From the NCBI GenBank assembly GCA_002345545.1, contig DDVW01000032.1, forward strand, positions 1 through 7,564: a DNA stretch of 7,564 nt, in the 5' to 3' direction. Of this stretch, positions 5,241 to 7,564 are shown piece after piece. Source of the DNA: Stenotrophomonas sp. UBA2302. GTDB lineage: Bacteria; Pseudomonadota; Gammaproteobacteria; Xanthomonadales; Xanthomonadaceae. Both the position numbers and the translations under genes were made by a program. Under the pieces are notes generated by a model. The model did not search any database. It was not told where the DNA came from and worked only from the letters and a program-made list of their open reading frames with translations. The first letter of the stretch is position 1. Each line of letters starts with the position of its first letter.

Positions 5241-7103
5241 GTGCGCCTGTTGGCATCCCGTACCGTACTCGCCCTGGCCTTGGGACTTGCCCTGGCAGGT
5301 TGCAGCCCCACCCCGCAGACGCCGGCAGCTGCCACCGCCGAACAGGTGCAGGCCGAATCGCAGCGCCTGAATGCCTGGTTCGATGCGCAATATGCCGAGT
5401 GGATGCGGTTCTCGCCGCTGATGCTCAGCTTCCAGGGCAGCAAGGAGCTCAACGACACGCTCGATGACGTTTCCGATGCCGGTGCCGATGCGCGTATCGC
5501 CTGGCTGGACAAGTCGGTCAAGGCGATGGAAAGCCAGTTCGACTTTGACCGCCTCGACGCCGAGACCCAGACCTCGTGGGAACTGTGGAAGCGCCAGTAC
5601 GAGAACGAGCGCGACGGCAAGGCGTTCCGCCTGAACCAGTACGCGTTCGACCAGATGAACGGCATGCAGTCGACCCTGCCGATGCTGCTGATGAACTTCC
5701 ACACCGTGGACAGCGAGGCCGATTACCAGGCCTACATCGCCCGTTTGAATGAAGTGCCGCGTTTCTTCAGCCAGCTGCTCGAACATGCCCGCAAGGCCGA
5801 AGCCGCCGGCACCCTGCCGCCACGTTTCGCGCTGGAAGCGGTGGCCCAGCAGTCGCGCGCGCTGGTGACCGGTGCCCCGTACAGTGCCGGTGCCGACAGC
5901 GCGCTGTGGGGCGACCTGCAGCGCAAGGCCGATGCACTGGTCGCCGCCGGCACCCTCACCCAGGCCCGTGCCGACGAGCTCAAGGCCCAGGCCCGCACCG
6001 CGCTGGTGGACAGCGTGCAGCCGGCCTACGCTCAGATCATTGCCTGGGCCGATGCCGCCGCCCCCAAGGCGCTGGTCAACCCAGCCGGCGTCGGCACCAC
6101 CCAGGTCGACCACAACGGTGCGGAGTACTACCGCCACCAGCTGCGCCAGAACACCACCACCGACCTGAGCGCCAAACAGATCCACGAGATCGGCTTGGCC
6201 GACGTGGCCCGGATCCGCGGCGAGATGGAAGCGATCCAGCAACAGCTGGGCGTGGAAGGTGACCTGCCGGCGTTCTTCAAGCACGTCAGCAACAACCCGG
6301 CGCTGAAGTACGCCAACACCGACGCGGGCCGCGCCAAGTACATGGCCGACACCAATGCGGCCATCGACAACATCCGCAAGGTGTTGCCGGAGTACTTCGG
6401 CCTGCTGCCCAAGGCGCCGCTGGAAGTGCGCCGCGTGGAGGCCTTCCGCGAACAGCCCGGTGCCGCCCAGCACTACTACCCGGGCACCGCCGACGGTTCG
6501 CGCCCGGGCATCTACTACATGCACATGTCCGACATGGACGCGATGCCGAAGACCGAGCTGGAAGTGATCGCCTATCACGAAGCGTTGCCAGGCCATCACA
6601 TGCAGCTGTCCATCGCCCAGGAGCTGACCGGTCTGCCCAAGTTCCGTACCCAGCTGATGCTCAGCGCCTACGCCGAAGGCTGGGGCCTGTACACCGAGCG
6701 TCTGGCCAAGGAAATGCCGGGCACCTACCAGGATCCGTATTCGGATTACGGCCGCCTCACCTCGGAAATGTGGCGTGCGATCCGCCTGGTGGTGGATACC
6801 GGCCTGCATGCCAAGGGCTGGACCGAGTCGCAGGCGGTGGACTATTTCGCCGCCAACAGCTCGATCCCGCGCTCGGCGATGGAGTCGGAAGTGCGCCGTT
6901 ACCTGATCATGCCGGGCCAGGCCACCTCCTACAAAATCGGCATGAACAAGCTGCTGGAGCTGCGCGCCAAGGCCGAAAGCGAGCTGGGTGACAAATTCGA
7001 CATCCGCGGCTTCCACGACACCGTGCTCGGTGGCGGCGCCCTGCCTCTGGATCTGCTGGAACAGCGTGTTGACCGCTGGATCGATGCGCGCAAGGCGGCC
7101 TGA
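5241..7103 (+). CDS. DUF885-family lipoprotein, probable zinc metallopeptidase
   Basis: This 620-residue protein belongs to the DUF885 (PF05960) family. The motif HEALPGHH lies at 446-453, and a conserved EGWGLYTERL follows with Glu479 26 residues after the last His. This resembles a gluzincin active site: two His from HExxPGHH and a downstream Glu as zinc ligands, with Glu447 as catalytic base. The N-terminus is a lipoprotein signal peptide: Arg2 and Arg7, a hydrophobic core, and the lipobox LAGC ending at Cys21. Serine at +2 suggests outer-membrane rather than inner-membrane retention, facing the periplasm. The start is GTG 5241, with GGAG 8 bases upstream and the signal peptide beginning at once; an upstream in-frame TTG at 5019 would bury that signal. 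The substrate is unknown, with peptide hydrolysis likely. It is transcribed alone, with its own terminator 30 bases downstream. Confidence 0.92.
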   Translation: MRLLASRTVLALALGLALAGCSPTPQTPAAATAEQVQAESQRLNAWFDAQYAEWMRFSPLMLSFQGSKELNDTLDDVSDAGADARIAWLDKSVKAMESQFDFDRLDAETQTSWELWKRQYENERDGKAFRLNQYAFDQMNGMQSTLPMLLMNFHTVDSEADYQAYIARLNEVPRFFSQLLEHARKAEAAGTLPPRFALEAVAQQSRALVTGAPYSAGADSALWGDLQRKADALVAAGTLTQARADELKAQARTALVDSVQPAYAQIIAWADAAAPKALVNPAGVGTTQVDHNGAEYYRHQLRQNTTTDLSAKQIHEIGLADVARIRGEMEAIQQQLGVEGDLPAFFKHVSNNPALKYANTDAGRAKYMADTNAAIDNIRKVLPEYFGLLPKAPLEVRRVEAFREQPGAAQHYYPGTADGSRPGIYYMHMSDMDAMPKTELEVIAYHEALPGHHMQLSIAQELTGLPKFRTQLMLSAYAEGWGLYTERLAKEMPGTYQDPYSDYGRLTSEMWRAIRLVVDTGLHAKGWTESQAVDYFAANSSIPRSAMESEVRRYLIMPGQATSYKIGMNKLLELRAKAESELGDKFDIRGFHDTVLGGGALPLDLLEQRVDRWIDARKAA

Positions 7104-7132
7104 ACCGGCGCTGCCGGTGTGAGGCATGACAG

Positions 7133-7161
7133 ACGGCGCCGGGCAACCGGCGCCGTTTTTT
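7133..7161 (+). terminator. Rho-independent terminator of the DUF885 gene
   Basis: A perfect 10-bp stem (ACGGCGCCGG at 7133-7142 with CCGGCGCCGT at 7147-7156) closes a GCAA tetraloop of the stable GNRA class. A T tract follows at 7156-7161. It starts 30 bases after the stop codon. A small CCGGC/GCCGG hairpin (7105-7117) lies between. The minus strand has no T tract, so the terminator acts on rightward transcription. Confidence 0.93.
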
Positions 7162-7447
7162 GTTGGCCGGCGGAATACCGGATGCGGAGTACGGAACATC
7201 GTGCGAACTCCCCACGCCGCCGGGCACAACCCCTACAGCGGCGGCGATGCCGTTGCCTGCCTGTGCAACAGAAGAAGCAAGCCGTGCAGACACTTTTCCA
7301 GCAAACGTAAAGATGGTCGATGTGTTCCTTACCTGCCACGCATGCGGCCTTTCAACGCGATCCACGGCCATGGAAAAAGTCAAGCCGGGAAATTGATTGG
7401 ACCCCGTGTTTCCCGCAGGTTCAGAAAAATTTGAACTGGCAGTCAGC
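7162..7447. other. Stretch with no convincing gene
   Basis: I find no supported coding region. Short open frames occur on the plus strand (up to about 100 codons, starting near 7126 and 7160), but they begin inside the terminator or lack ribosome sites. A 27-codon frame from ATG 7313 has only a weak AAAG upstream. A CGCCGCC/GGCGGCG inverted repeat with an 18-base loop (7215-7246) is the only clear structure. An A/T-richer patch around 7370-7436, including TTGATT and TTGAAC, may belong to a promoter for something to the right. No REP-like or insertion-sequence ends were seen. Confidence 0.5.
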
Positions 7448-7531
7448 CGCGCCCGGCTAGGCTGGGCGCGATCTCGAATCGACCGGCCGTGGCATTGGCG
7501 TTACGCAATGCCCGCGCCGGTTTCTTGTTTT
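7448..7531 (+). ncRNA. Candidate structured RNA: two hairpins with a T-rich tail
   Basis: Hairpin 1 (7448-7470) pairs CGCGCCCGGC with GCTGGGCGCG around a TAG loop: ten pairs, one of them G-U. Hairpin 2 (7482-7521) pairs ACCGGC with GCCGGT, has a 3x3 internal loop, and continues with GGCATT/AATGCC, one bulged G, and GCG/CGC around a TTA loop. It is followed by TTTCTTGTTTT (7521-7531), a terminator-like tail for the plus strand. A possible -35 (TTGAAC, 7431-7436) has TAGGCT 21 bases downstream, which is too far for a standard promoter and lies within hairpin 1. The element could be a small RNA, an attenuator/leader of a gene to the right, or a terminator of unseen transcription. No known RNA family was recognised. 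Confidence 0.35.
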
Positions 7532-7564
7532 GCGCGCCAGGGGTGACCCACCCCCTGAAAACTG

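Noticed and set aside
5205..7229. 674-codon open frame on the minus strand, antisense to the lipoprotein gene
   Set aside because: It mirrors the DUF885 gene; the translation is His/Gly/Leu/Val-rich with no family motif, as expected for a shadow frame in GC-rich DNA.
7313..7396. 27-codon frame with a CHAC motif (MVDVFLTCHAC...)
   Set aside because: Too short, only a weak ribosome site, and no second Cys pair or supporting context.
7133..7470. REP/GTAG-type palindromic repeats known from Stenotrophomonas
   Set aside because: The hairpins here lack the GTAG end sequence and are explained as a terminator and a separate structured element.

Overview
The window is GC-rich, tightly packed chromosomal DNA. 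The codon use, the Xanthomonas/Stenotrophomonas-like protein sequences and the gene types suggest a gammaproteobacterium of the Xanthomonadaceae (Lysobacterales), perhaps Stenotrophomonas or a close relative. That assignment is inference; there is no rRNA or other marker gene here. I see no mobile element, CRISPR array or tRNA.

Left part (24-3022, minus strand): four genes that read leftwards. They are a 96-residue protein of unknown function, an SPFH (stomatin/flotillin/prohibitin-like) protein with a helix-turn-helix tail, a double zinc-ribbon protein anchored by one C-terminal membrane helix, and a 49-residue stand-alone zinc ribbon. A good sigma-70-type promoter precedes the first gene and a clear intrinsic terminator follows the last. 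The SPFH and zinc-ribbon genes overlap by one base. This set resembles the YdjI/YdjG part of the Bacillus subtilis pspA-ydjGHI envelope-stress operon, but with no pspA or ydjH in view and with an HTH on the SPFH protein. It is the most interesting part of the window.

Middle (3050-4992, minus strand): bioA and bioD, overlapping by four bases (ATGA). They encode the two consecutive biotin-pathway steps from 8-amino-7-oxononanoate (KAPA) via 7,8-diaminononanoate to dethiobiotin. No other bio gene is adjacent.

Right part (5241-7161, plus strand): one divergently transcribed gene for a DUF885-family zinc metallopeptidase-like lipoprotein, ending in a textbook terminator. From 7162 to the right edge there is no convincing gene. 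Positions 7448-7531 can fold into two strong hairpins followed by a T-rich tract, so they may be a small RNA, a leader/attenuator, or the 5' region of a gene beyond the window.
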